From Ascaphus truei (lineage: Eukaryota > Chordata > Amphibia > Anura > Ascaphidae), in contig CM071570.1 of NCBI GenBank assembly GCA_036426205.1, forward strand, positions 6,343,301 to 6,407,300: DNA of 64,000 bases, written 5' to 3'. Of this stretch, positions 54,905 to 64,000 are shown in pieces; position 1 is the stretch's first letter; each line of letters starts with the position of its first letter. The notes beneath the pieces were generated by a model, which worked only from the letters and a program-made list of their open reading frames with translations, was not told the origin of the DNA and made no database searches. The position numbers were made by a program, and so were the translations under genes.

Positions 54905-55057
54905 CTCAATTGGAGTGCTACAGGGCGTGGCTAAATGTATACAACAAAAAACAAAGAAGCCCAAAGCTACATCCAATATGACAAAAATACACAGTGAAAT
55001 ACCTATATATCTCTTGAAATATGTATACTGTAGGTATTTCACTGTGTATTTTTGTTA
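54905..55057. repeat. Inverted-repeat element related to 2667
   Basis: The left part (GAGTGCTACAGGGCGTGGCT, AAGCTACATCCAATATGAC) matches 2640-2710. It also contains a hairpin: ACAAAAATACACAGTGAAAT and its complement around a 30-bp loop. Confidence 0.7.
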
Positions 55058-55059
55058 TA

Positions 55060-55062
<3 letters not shown>

Positions 55063-55124
<62 letters not shown>
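55063..55124. repeat. (GT)n microsatellite
   Basis: About 31 perfect GT dinucleotides. Confidence 0.97.
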
Positions 55125-55127
<3 letters not shown>

Positions 55128-56606
55128 CAGACGCTGCCTCTAAAGATCAGTGCCCGGAGCAGGACAGTCACATTGCTGGGTAATGCAAAGCTGAACGAGA
55201 CTACAAAACACACAACAACCCACCCAGGGACTGAAGCATGTGAGAGTCACACAGTCTGGATTAGAACAGAACCAGGATCACATACAGCAGCAGCAGCAGG
55301 GCAGGGACTGAAACCCGAAGCAGCATAATGCGAATATAACAACTAAATGTCTATTTAAAAAGTCAATATTATAAATGTATAGTAGTTTATACTGTACATA
55401 TGAACCTGACAGTCCCTCCCGGGGCCCAAGTAACATAGCATGTGATGGAACGTTTAAAAAGGGGCTACATTTAGACGATGAATCCATTAGAAACGTGCCA
55501 ATACGATGTAGCCTTTTCCCCTTTTGTGGTGTAAACTAATTATACTGCTATCATTAGACCAGGAGATGGAAGCGGGAACAAAAGTATAATTACCAGATAA
55601 GGTTAGAATGAAACAAAGCCAAAGAAAATAGAAATATATCCATTTTATAACGGAAAGCTTTACTTTACAGCCGATGAAATAGCCATTTTTTGCAGCTACG
55701 CGAAACTGCCCCAATGACATGCATATTAAAAGCAATTTAGACAATACAGTAATGCAGAAAAATAATATAGGAGAAACAGTGTTCTTGAGCAGTATAAACG
55801 GGTGGTGGGGTATAATTGGGATTCACAGCGGTGTGGTGGCCCGCTTTTCATTTGTGCAGAAAGGAGGAGATCTGGGAAAGATCAAAATGTGTGTATCTCA
55901 GCCATTTAGGTAGCATGGAAGATCAGGATGTGCTTGGGACAGAAGCCCAGCTGTCAGGGTCCCCCCGAGGTCTCCGCTGCTCCCTCTGTGCTCACTATTT
56001 TCATCGTTGAGATGTTTAAGATGCTGATTCCATTACGGATCAATCGCCAATTCCTAGAGCAGGCAGTTAATAAAACAGATTTGGGGAACAAGAATATTTC
56101 ATGCATTTTCTACTAAAGTGTATATTACAAAGTGATCTTATCCATTGTAACTTGCTCAGTAAGATCCTTGCATGCACAGCTAGAGATTTTCTGTAAAAGA
56201 AATGGCTTTTGCTATGAGTAATCACTTTTTACAAAAGTAAATCTACAGTACAAATCCCAGATTAATCCACTCAATTTCTGTCTTTATTTCCAAAAGACCT
56301 GAATCTGTCACTTTGGGCATATTCATAAGCAGTGTATTGTATTCTTTAGGGCATACTAAAATCTCTTGTTGCAAGCACTGCATATTTAATTAGACAGGCA
56401 GTGATGCACAGACATTTTTGCACATGGAAATAGAGAAATTATAATGTCCAATCCCACAGTTTAACCATAAGAGAGACCATAAGGATAAAGGTTTTAGATT
56501 TTAACACACTCTGTTTAGATAATTTCAGTGGGTATAGTTTCTCTTTGTGAGGTGCAGGCAGTTGAAGAGTGGCCGGGATCCCACTTCTGCCACCTAGTTT
56601 AAAACT
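55125..56606. other. No gene recognised
   Basis: 1.5 kb of AT-rich sequence without arrays, exons or element ends that I can recognise. Confidence 0.45.
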
Positions 56607-56766
56607 TGGAGCTGGATATCTTCGGTTGTCGCACTATTCTAATAAAGTCTTACACAAAACATTTTAACGTAACTGTTTCATTTGCATATAAATGAGTTTA
56701 TTATATTAACATGTCTAGTATAAGACTTTATCAAAATAGTGCGGCAACCAAAGATATCCAGCTCCA
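56607..56766. mobile_element. Hairpin MITE, 160 bp
   Basis: Arms of about 47 bp, TGGAGCTGGATATCTTCGG...AATAAAGTCTTA and its complement with a few changes, enclose a 66-bp AT-rich loop. Near-complete inverted symmetry suggests a young foldback element. The outer ends do not match the hAT or Harbinger groups here. Confidence 0.75.
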
Positions 56767-58390
56767 AATATTGAGAGACCATCCGATACAAAAACCGGGG
56801 CTAGTGCTTGTTGTTGGGCGATAGGACACCTCTGATGTGCCCAGTGGTTTGGGATTAAACGTATATACAATGACAGAATACCCATGAACGAATATACAAA
56901 GTCTTCCCCAAACCTGCTTAATTTACTAGATTATCACAGGTCATATAGTAGCAAAGCTGTAGACAAGGATTCTGAGTTGTCACGTGTGATTAAGAACCTA
57001 AACGGGATGTTCCTTATCTCCCTATCTATTTGTAGATGGATGCCGTATAGCTTTTTCTTGCTGCCTTACATAGTTTGTGTAGATAAACCTGGGAAATGGA
57101 AGTACAGAATCAGTGGGTCCACTAGAAGAGAGATGTTTCATTCATTTAGACTCATCAGGTTCATCTTGGTCACTTAAACTGCATTGGGAAGCTGCTAGTA
57201 GTTGCAAATCCAAGACAATGAAGTTATGGTGGATAAAGAGTAGAGCAAAGAAACATTGTGGTTTCTAATGGAGGACTCTGGTGCATAGACATGTTCCACC
57301 AGGCTCCACTGGAAGTTGCGGCAATCTTATTTCCAATCTTATTGGGACCAAGGTAACATATAGTTTATTATACAACTACCTTTAAACAAATGGGTCTATA
57401 GGTTGCAATTGTTTCAGGCCCCTCTGACAGCAAATGAGTTAAGTAGCCAAAAACCTACGATATCATGGAGATGGGACACAATTGGGTCACTCCAGCAGTC
57501 ATGCTGTCCTTCCTTTTTTTATTTACGCTACCATCTGAGAAACATCCTTATATTTTAGAAACCAGGGGATTTCCAGAGTTGCCAGAAGCACAGTTCAGCT
57601 ACAAGAACCCCACTATTCAGCCAATGCAAAACAATTATTATTATTAAAGGGGAATTGTTAATTTAACAGAAGACTTTCAAATCAAACGTGTAATCTGTAA
57701 ATCTCTCTTTAGTTGTCCTAAACACCCAGAGATAAGAATTTTCCTGGAGGTAATCCAGCTACTATATTCCTACAGCCCTTGTGCAAAAGCAGCATAATGT
57801 AGTCTTGGCAAACTCCTGATCAATTCAGAAAAAATGCTAACTAAAATGACATTATAATAAGCGTGTGGCCCTTCTACTCCTAGCGGTGTTCTGATCAGGG
57901 CGTTCTCCAAATGGGCCACAGGAGCCCTGTTCTAAACATTCCCATAGTCGATTTAAAACAGACAGACACGGTATCAGAATTTGCTTGACTGGAGTATTCC
58001 CTTTGGTGCAGGCTATGCATTAATCTCTCCCCCCTCCCATGTAGTGTGTACCAGTAACTAAATGCAAATGTGTGATCTTAGTAGAGATGGGAAAGTGTGT
58101 TAAAAAAAAAAATATATATATATATCAATCTGCCAGCGCCCACCATTCGCACATCCGACCATACATGCGATTCGTCCCGAAATGTCAGATCCTGAAATAT
58201 GGGCTCTAGAGAGGGGGAGAGTCCTATTTTACTAGAGACTCAGGTGTGCTCCTTTATGTGCTCAGGTGTCTCTCCAGGGGATTGTTTTGGATGGGACATT
58301 TATATAGCACTTCGGACTCGTGAAATAAAACTCTCTCTCGCGCGCGCATCGGCCATGCGAATAGTGGCGGCGGACTTATTGCATGCATTC
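56767..58390. other. No gene recognised
   Basis: AT-rich sequence with a (TA)n patch at 58112-58124 and a short CGCGCGCG stretch near 58341. A 97-codon frame at 56884 has no recognisable domain. Confidence 0.45.
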
Positions 58391-58394
58391 CGAT

Positions 58395-58545
58395 TATAAG
58401 CTCTCCGGGGCAGGGATTTCCTTTCCTATTGTCTGGATTTTGTTTGTACTTCTTGTATTATAATTTCCTGTACCATATGGTCTCTTTTGTAAAGTGCCGA
58501 GTTCTGTACATTGTGGGCACTATAAAAAGATATACATACAGTAGT
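58395..58545 (+). mobile_element. L2-type LINE/SINE 3' tail
   Basis: TATAAGCTCTCCGGGGCAGG through TGTAAAGTGCCGAGTTCTG to GGGCACTATAAAAAGATATAC is a familiar L2-type tail, somewhat decayed. Confidence 0.65.
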
Positions 58546-59159
58546 AAGGTAAGCGAATATCCCTTTCGGAAATCAAGCCGCATATACATGCTTGTGCGAA
58601 TAAACGCCATATTCACAGCGCAGTCGACCGTCGGCGAACCATTCGCCCATCTCTAGACTTTTTATTTACATATACATACAGCTTGTGTGTCTGGCGGGCA
58701 CAAGTTCTACATCTCAGGGGCCGGTGATTTGGCGTTCTGAAAGCTGAAGTGACCGTGCGACATTACCACACATCAACATAGCACCCCCGAATCCGCTGCG
58801 CAAAATAAATATTTGTAGTGACTTCTCTCAGACGATTTGCAATTGTTCGATGGGTAGAGATAAGTACGGAGGAGTTTGATATTCTGCAGCGTTAGCACCA
58901 CATAAATAGATCTTTAATTCTAGTAGGATCGGTAAACGCCAGCATGATCTTTAAATGTTCTCTGCTTGAGACAGATAAACCAGTGAACCCTTTGAACTCT
59001 TTTTCCGCTGCTCTGGGAGGTCCCTGGGGTAGGACAGGCATTATCACACATCTCCAGAGAGGAATGTGACCATGACATTACTTTCACATAACAGGAAAGT
59101 AATGTTTAACCTGCTGCAAGTCAGTGCGCTGAAGAGGCAGATTTTTAATCCAAAGGTCC
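58546..59159. other. No gene recognised
   Basis: Mixed non-coding sequence. Confidence 0.4.
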
Positions 59160-59440
59160 CGTTTGAGCATTGCAGACGGTCCAGTTCACTTTCCGTGTCT
59201 GGGCAAAACACACAATGCTGCCCCCAGAATTGTTGATCAATTGCCATCTACACCACCTTCCTGCACAATTTCTACTCTTGCATATCACCCAGAATCCCTG
59301 GCGGCAGTGGAAGCGTTGTATGCTTGGAGTTACTGGTGAAAAGCAGCGCTGCAGAGCTGTCTGAGACATGTGCATGTGCTCACAAGTGATACTTTTATTT
59401 GCTGCACACTGTACGGTGAAGGTTTGTCACTTTTTTACCC
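59160..59440 (+). repeat. Dispersed repeat, copy 1 of 3
   Basis: Contains ATCACCCAGAATCCCTGGCG, GCAGTGGAAGCGTTGTATGC and TGTGCTCACAAGTGATACTT. Partial copies lie at 61240-61360 and 61945-62080. The family is unknown to me. Confidence 0.65.
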
Positions 59441-59832
59441 ACCATAACATACATACATACATATTGTGTGGCTGAAACCTATTCCAACATCACATTACAA
59501 ATTGACTATAATTAGCCTCACACTGAAGAGTAAGTGAATGGATACGCCTTGCTCAGCTGTTGTATTATATCAAATCGTGTATGGAGGTGCAAAACAGGAT
59601 TATATAGTAGAAAATATCTGAGAACGGAAAAGGTCACTGCATGCTGCACTCATATAGGGTAGAGAAATTGTGATATTAGTAATGAACTTTTATGGGCTAT
59701 ATATTAAGATAATGGCAGTTTTTTTTTTTTTTTTACAAAAAAAAAAAATTAGTGAACACAATTATATACAGTGGGTAAACCTTTAAAAGTGTGTAATAAC
59801 CAAGGGCTATGATAATATTGTCGTCTTCTAGT
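59441..59832. other. No gene; T17-A12 inverted run
   Basis: 59719-59751 is a T-run followed by TACA and an A-run and can fold on itself. Confidence 0.5.
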
Positions 59833-60515
59833 TGTGACAGAGTCACTGTCCTAATGGCCTAGGGAGCTAGTAGATATGGGACTTTCCAGTTCTTAAAGAG
59901 TTAATCCCTTAGAATAGCCAGCAACAGCTGCTGCCTAATTAATCAGGCTTGACAAGGAAGTGTTTAAAAAGACACAAGAAGCTGCCAGACAGAGCCTGTT
60001 TTTCTCAGAAAAGTGGGGAGATAGAAAGTGCTCCCCAGCAAGGAAGGCTGGCACAGTTCCTTAGACCCGCTGGACGGTGGTCACGGAATCTGCAGGGACT
60101 GCCTGGGTTGGCAAATCCAGGAAAAAGTAAGCGGGGACATCTGTTCAAAACCTGGACTAACAGATAAGCAAAACCCTTTATTGCTATGTGCAGAGACTGT
60201 GTACATTGTTGCATATGCCAGGGCATATTTTTTGGGGTGGGAACCAGCTTAGCTGGCCACCCCGTTAGTAAGGGTTAAAGTTACCGTGTAGTTAGTTTTC
60301 CCTAAAGGGAATAGGTGTTATTTTTATGTTTTGACTTAAAGTGACAGTGTTTAAAAATGTTTAGTGTCACTAATGGAGAAATAAACCGCTGAAGGTTAAG
60401 GGCTAAGGGCTGAGTGCCCCTTGTGTGTATACACGTGTTTGTCCCCCTTTTATACAAAACTAACCCTAGAAGACTGTTTCGGGAAGAGCCTAGGCAAGCG
60501 GCAGCGCTACATAAA
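59833..60515 (+). mobile_element. LTR-like sequence (possible solo LTR)
   Basis: Starts TGTGACAGAGTCACTGTCC, and has a TTTAAAAAG promoter-like motif at 59963 and GAGAAATAAACCGCTGAAGG at 60375. The order promoter, poly(A) signal, short R-U5 fits an LTR of about 680 bp. The right end and target duplication are unclear. Confidence 0.4.
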
Positions 60516-60552
60516 GGGAGCAGTTTGCAACATAGTATATCGATATTAGTTT

Positions 60553-60555
<3 letters not shown>

Positions 60556-60588
<33 letters not shown>

Positions 60589-60611
60589 TATCCACACACC
60601 ACACACCACAC

Positions 60612-60645
<34 letters not shown>
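60556..60645. repeat. (TA)n followed by (CA)n
   Basis: (TA)n at 60557-60585, then CACACACC and a (AC)n tract to 60644. Confidence 0.9.
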
Positions 60646-60646
<1 letters not shown>

Positions 60647-60774
60647 AGAGTTGGATTTTAGTATAAAGGATGCCTAATACACCGTATTTTCACAGTGGGT
60701 GGTAGTATTTAACCCTGTTGGGGTGTTCGGTATATAGGCTATTATGAAATAAGCTTGCTAGTTAAACTGATTTC

Positions 60775-60935
60775 TCAGCGCGACAGACAGGTCACGTGAG
60801 CGGTTCGCTGGCACGCCCCTAGACACGCCCACGGACGGCACACGTACCGTGACCAAAAAAACCGCACCCGCTTCAAGCGGGTGACATTACGGCCGCGCAC
60901 GCCTCCGCACAGGTGAAGGCACCATGGCCCCAGCC
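60775..60935. mobile_element. Right part of a Harbinger-like MITE
   Basis: GGTCACGTGAGCGGTT, CACGCC and the ACCCGCTT/AAGCGGGT hairpin match the inside of the element at 62135. It ends GGCCCCAGCC followed by TAA. No left end found. Confidence 0.5.
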
Positions 60936-60984
60936 TAAGTATACAGATAAACTTATGGTAACAGTTGTTGCCAATTCTCCATTG

Positions 60985-61106
60985 GTCGCGTTGCCAGAGG
61001 AACAGGTACAATGTTACTAGCCCTTAGAGACTAGCACACTGACACGATTACGTCAAAGCAGCGACCTGAGGCACGTTTCGCGTCATATTACGCTTTATCA
61101 GACGTC
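60985..61106 (-). ncRNA. Hammerhead-like core, repeat end
   Basis: On minus: GTCTGATAAAGCGT, loop AATATG, ACGCGAAACGTGCC (61106-61071). Stem GCGT/ACGC is perfect and the GAAA box is intact. CTGATAA differs from the CTGANGA consensus at G8, which is normally needed for cleavage, so it is probably inactive. Confidence 0.5.
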
Positions 61107-61239
61107 TCACACTGTAGAGACCTGAATGGCCAAACAGCTGTCTGTGGGTAGGTTTTACCGGCTCTGCACTTCAACTGAGGCTGTGCTGAAAATCTGTGTA
61201 ATATTGCAGGCATACTGTGTGCTTATAGGGGCCAATGTT

Positions 61240-61365
61240 TAAATGCGCAGTGACACACTGTGCTCATTTGCAGGTCATTTCCCAGAAACCCTGGCTGCAG
61301 TGGAAGCACTGTATGCTGGGAGATAAATGGCGAAAGGCAGGATTGCAGACCAGCCTCAGGCCTGT
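61240..61365 (+). repeat. Dispersed repeat, copy 2 of 3
   Basis: GCTCATTTGCAGGTCATTTC, CTGCAGTGGAAGCACTGTATG and GCAGGATTGCAGACC match the copy at 59160. Confidence 0.65.
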
Positions 61366-61459
61366 AATACAGTGGGTGCGCGAACGCTCATGCCGCACAA
61401 TTTGTGTGTGTACGGTCTGTGCTGCTGTGAGCGACAGGCTTGGAAGGGTGTGGGTGTAA

Positions 61460-61491
<32 letters not shown>

Positions 61492-61944
61492 GCTGTGAGA
61501 ATAAATTATTTATTAATATTGTGCACACAAAACACATACTTTGCGGTGAGGCGCGATTACTTACTTTTCGGAGTCTTCCCCGCTGTCGTCCGGCTCCACG
61601 CTCACTGCCGTGCGTGCGCGACCCTAGTATACTACCATGGCTGGCTAACCACAGCCAACTATAACTGCTGCGCGCGCGCCCACTATATTACAGGCCTGAG
61701 ACGTGAATGTGCTCACAGGTGATATTTTTATTTACTATTGCCTAGGAAAGTTATGCCTTTGTTTTAAAACCGAGCAGATATGTTCGTTCTCTGTAGTTGC
61801 AAATGAACCATGGAACAAAACCTGTCATGCGGTTTTTCTTTTTATTAACAAAGGTAAATGTTGACATTGAGCCCGTCAGTGAGAGTCTGCATGTCTGTGA
61901 AGAGCAAATACAAACATCACTTGCGAGCACATGTCTCTTTCAGG
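61366..61944. other. No gene; (AT)n
   Basis: (AT)n at 61463-61491 and a CGCGCGCG stretch near 61671. Nothing else supported. Confidence 0.45.
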
Positions 61945-62085
61945 TCGGCAACCCGGCTAGTCGCCATGATCTCCTAGCATCAGGTGATTTCACTGCAGCC
62001 AGGGATTCTGGGTAATGACTCTACCATTTATGAGACGTGTGAAAGTGCTCACAAGTGGTATTATTTGCTGTACTGTACACAGGAG
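61945..62085. repeat. Dispersed repeat, copy 3 of 3, partly inverted
   Basis: CACTGCAGCCAGGGATTCTGGG is inverted relative to the other copies, while GTGCTCACAAGTGGTATTAT keeps their orientation, so this copy is rearranged. Confidence 0.6.
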
Positions 62086-62134
62086 GGCTTCGTATTCTCC
62101 CCTACTCTTCACACATTTCAAAGTTTCCTTCTAA

Positions 62135-62699
62135 GGCCGCGGGCATGGTCAGCGCTTAGCCGCTGACCCGCGCTGAGGCAGCGGACTTACCCCCGGCACC
62201 CTTTATGAGGGCGGCTTTCGGGGGCGCTTCCGCAGGCGTGCGGAGGCGACATCTCAATTTAAGTTTTGGCGCCGAGGGGAGCGCAGGGCCGGTCACGTGA
62301 GCGGTTAGCCCAAGAAGGGCGAACAAGCTACGTGACGTCACTGGCCCGCCCCCAGACACGCTACCCGGACGGCGCGCGCACTAAGGAAAGCACCCGCTTT
62401 CCCTCAGCCTCTGCGCGCCTCCACACGGCTGCAGTCCATGGTGACTCAACCCGTGGAGGCACGCTGAGGGAAGGCGGGCGATTTCCCTGGCCTTGGTTAG
62501 CGCGCCGTCCGGGGGCGGGCCAGTGACGTCATTGCGCGAACTGCTCACGTGACCGGCCCTGCGCTCCCTTGAGCGCGAAAATTTTACATTTTCATAAGAC
62601 GCAAGCGTGCGCGAGCCCCTGCTAAAGCCGCTCTCATTGCAGCTGCAGGGGCCCACTGCCGAGCAGCAGCGCGCCTAAGCGCTGACCATGCCCGAGGCC
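62135..62699. mobile_element. Harbinger-like MITE, 565 bp
   Basis: The ends are GGCCGCGGGCATGGTCAGCG and the inverted GGCCTCGGGCATGGTCAGCG, flanked by TAA on both sides (62132-62134 and 62700-62702). The inside is GC-rich and itself palindromic: GGTCACGTGAGC near 62290 and GCTCACGTGACC near 62543. No transposase frame. Confidence 0.85.
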
Positions 62700-62702
62700 T
62701 AA

Positions 62703-62959
62703 GGCTAAGTCCCCGCTGGCGCTGAGCGCGCTCATGCCTGGAGAGCGCTCCAAGCATGAACGTCGGGTGTCCGGCTTGTACGCGCGCGGGGGAGGAGGGG
62801 GGGGGGCATTGCGGGTATTTCAGGCAAGTATAGATATTTTACCTACGCGCCGATCGCGGCTGAGTGTGTGCACGCGCGCCACATGAGCGGGGAATTACAT
62901 CTATATATTTCATTCCCCGCCACAAGCGCCGCCCGCTCAGCGCTAGCGGGGACTTAGCC
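62703..62959. mobile_element. Second Harbinger-like MITE, 257 bp, abutting the first
   Basis: The ends are GGCTAAGTCCCCGCTGGCGC and the inverted GGCTAAGTCCCCGCTAGCGC. TAA is at 62700-62702 (shared with the neighbour) and 62960-62962. It is CG-rich with a short G-run. Confidence 0.85.
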
Positions 62960-62962
62960 TAA

Positions 62963-64000
62963 GCCTCCAGCTCGCTCCCCCAATTGTTCCTCTTGTGACC
63001 TTCTTCCCCTTTGCTTTTTAAATCACATTTTGCTGCAGGTTTTTTTTTTTGGAACTGTATGTAAAATGTGATGCGGCAGGATTAGCTAGGACGATATTGA
63101 TTTCAGAGTATTGCCTTGTGAAGACATTTATATTAGCTCTGTTTTGACAAACAGGGCAGAACCAATCCTGACATTAAACTTGGAAAGGATGTAAGCTTAT
63201 TATCTACAATAAGGTCCTGTAAATAATATTAATATTTGCCTTTGACCAAGATGTCTAAATAGTATATGTCTTCTGCCCCCATCTCTGCTAGCAGGGAAGA
63301 CAACCCCCTGGTTTGAGATGCACTGAAGACCCCCCTGGTAGGGAAGATATTTGGTGAATGTTCTAATATTTGTTATCAGACACAGGCTTTCAGAGAAAGA
63401 GGGGTAGGCAGATCATCCTTATGAAAAGAGCAAACAAACAATTATAAACCCTCTAAAAAGCGCTAATCTACACAATGTGAAAAGTGATTACAAATTAAAG
63501 TGAATAACCCTAAAGTGATCAAAAAATAAAAAAGCAGCCTATGGAACAAAAAATCAACAGGCTATTCCAAACCTGTATGAGCCAGGGTTTCAGGGTTCTA
63601 GGCAGGGGGGTGATTTCAGGGTTCTAGGCAGGGGGGTGATTGAGAAAAGCCATACCACGCCATGTGCGTGCCCTGCTGTCTCTTTTTCTCTATGATTACA
63701 GAAACATCATAACATCAGATCAGACAACATCCCTGCCTGTCCACCAAACTATCAGGATCATCTATCTGGCATAGGAAGCCTTACCAAAGACTGCCCAATT
63801 GGTTCACGGTATTGGGGTTCATTGGACTTTTTTCACAGCGCCTGGGACAATTTATTTGTATGTTTTTTTTTTTTTTTGTTTTTTTTATGAAAAGAGCATC
63901 GGCAATAGTACTGTTAATACTTTATAAGAGTTGAATGATACCATTTACCCTCTTCCCTCAGAAACGTACCGTAGGCGCAAAGAGGGTTTTCCTTGTCAAA
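62963..64000. other. No gene; short tandem duplication
   Basis: A 26-bp unit beginning TTTCAGGGTTCTAGGCAGG occurs twice at 63588-63641. T-runs lie near 63039 and 63862. Nothing else supported. Confidence 0.5.

Noticed and set aside
62135..62960. CpG island promoter at the right end
   Set aside because: The inverted ends and TAA duplications explain the CG-rich DNA as two MITEs.

Overview
The window is vertebrate nuclear DNA, most likely from a frog or toad. It has split exons with canonical splice sites and long introns. It also carries a typical amphibian mix of mobile elements: L2 and CR1 LINEs, hAT and Harbinger MITEs, DIRS and Penelope-like remnants, and many microsatellites. There are no bacterial genes, and I found no tRNA or rRNA genes. 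The species cannot be fixed from the sequence alone.

I can support one host gene. It is MOCS1 (molybdenum cofactor synthesis 1) on the minus strand. Nine coding exons lie between 41551 and 5937: 41551-41419, 40250-40083, 35480-35316, 17899-17838, 15406-15295, 11762-11650, 11171-11061, 7757-7637 and 5992-5937. All phases join correctly to give 346 codons plus a stop, covering the whole radical-SAM MOCS1A (MoaA-like) part. The first exon, with the start codon and mitochondrial presequence, and the MOCS1B (MoaC-like) exon were not found. The latter probably lies beyond the left edge. In mammals MOCS1 sits tail to tail with DAAM2 and has a gene-poor 5' flank, which would fit the gene-free right third of this window.

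Layout. 1-5.9 kb: intron or 3' flank after the MOCS1A stop, with MITEs and a six-copy 60-bp array. 5.9-17.9 kb: the last six MOCS1A exons, with a 360-bp palindrome, a LINE tail, a decayed DIRS-like element and hammerhead-like repeats in the introns. 17.9-35.3 kb: one 17.4-kb intron holding an L2 element with a CR1 nested in it, then a stack of G-rich, hairpin-forming and CACCCA arrays from 24.7 to 34.7 kb. 35.3-41.6 kb: the first three recognised exons. 41.6-64 kb: no recognisable gene, but a second and nearly full-length L2, several palindromic elements, LTR-like sequence and a pair of abutting Harbinger MITEs.

The most interesting points are these. The MOCS1A Gly-Gly-stop overlaps a possible splice donor. 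One MOCS1 intron appears to start with GC. Hammerhead-ribozyme-like cores recur at seven or more places. Three unlike satellite arrays are interleaved inside one intron. A nearly identical 270-bp patch is shared by two otherwise diverged L2 copies 25 kb apart.
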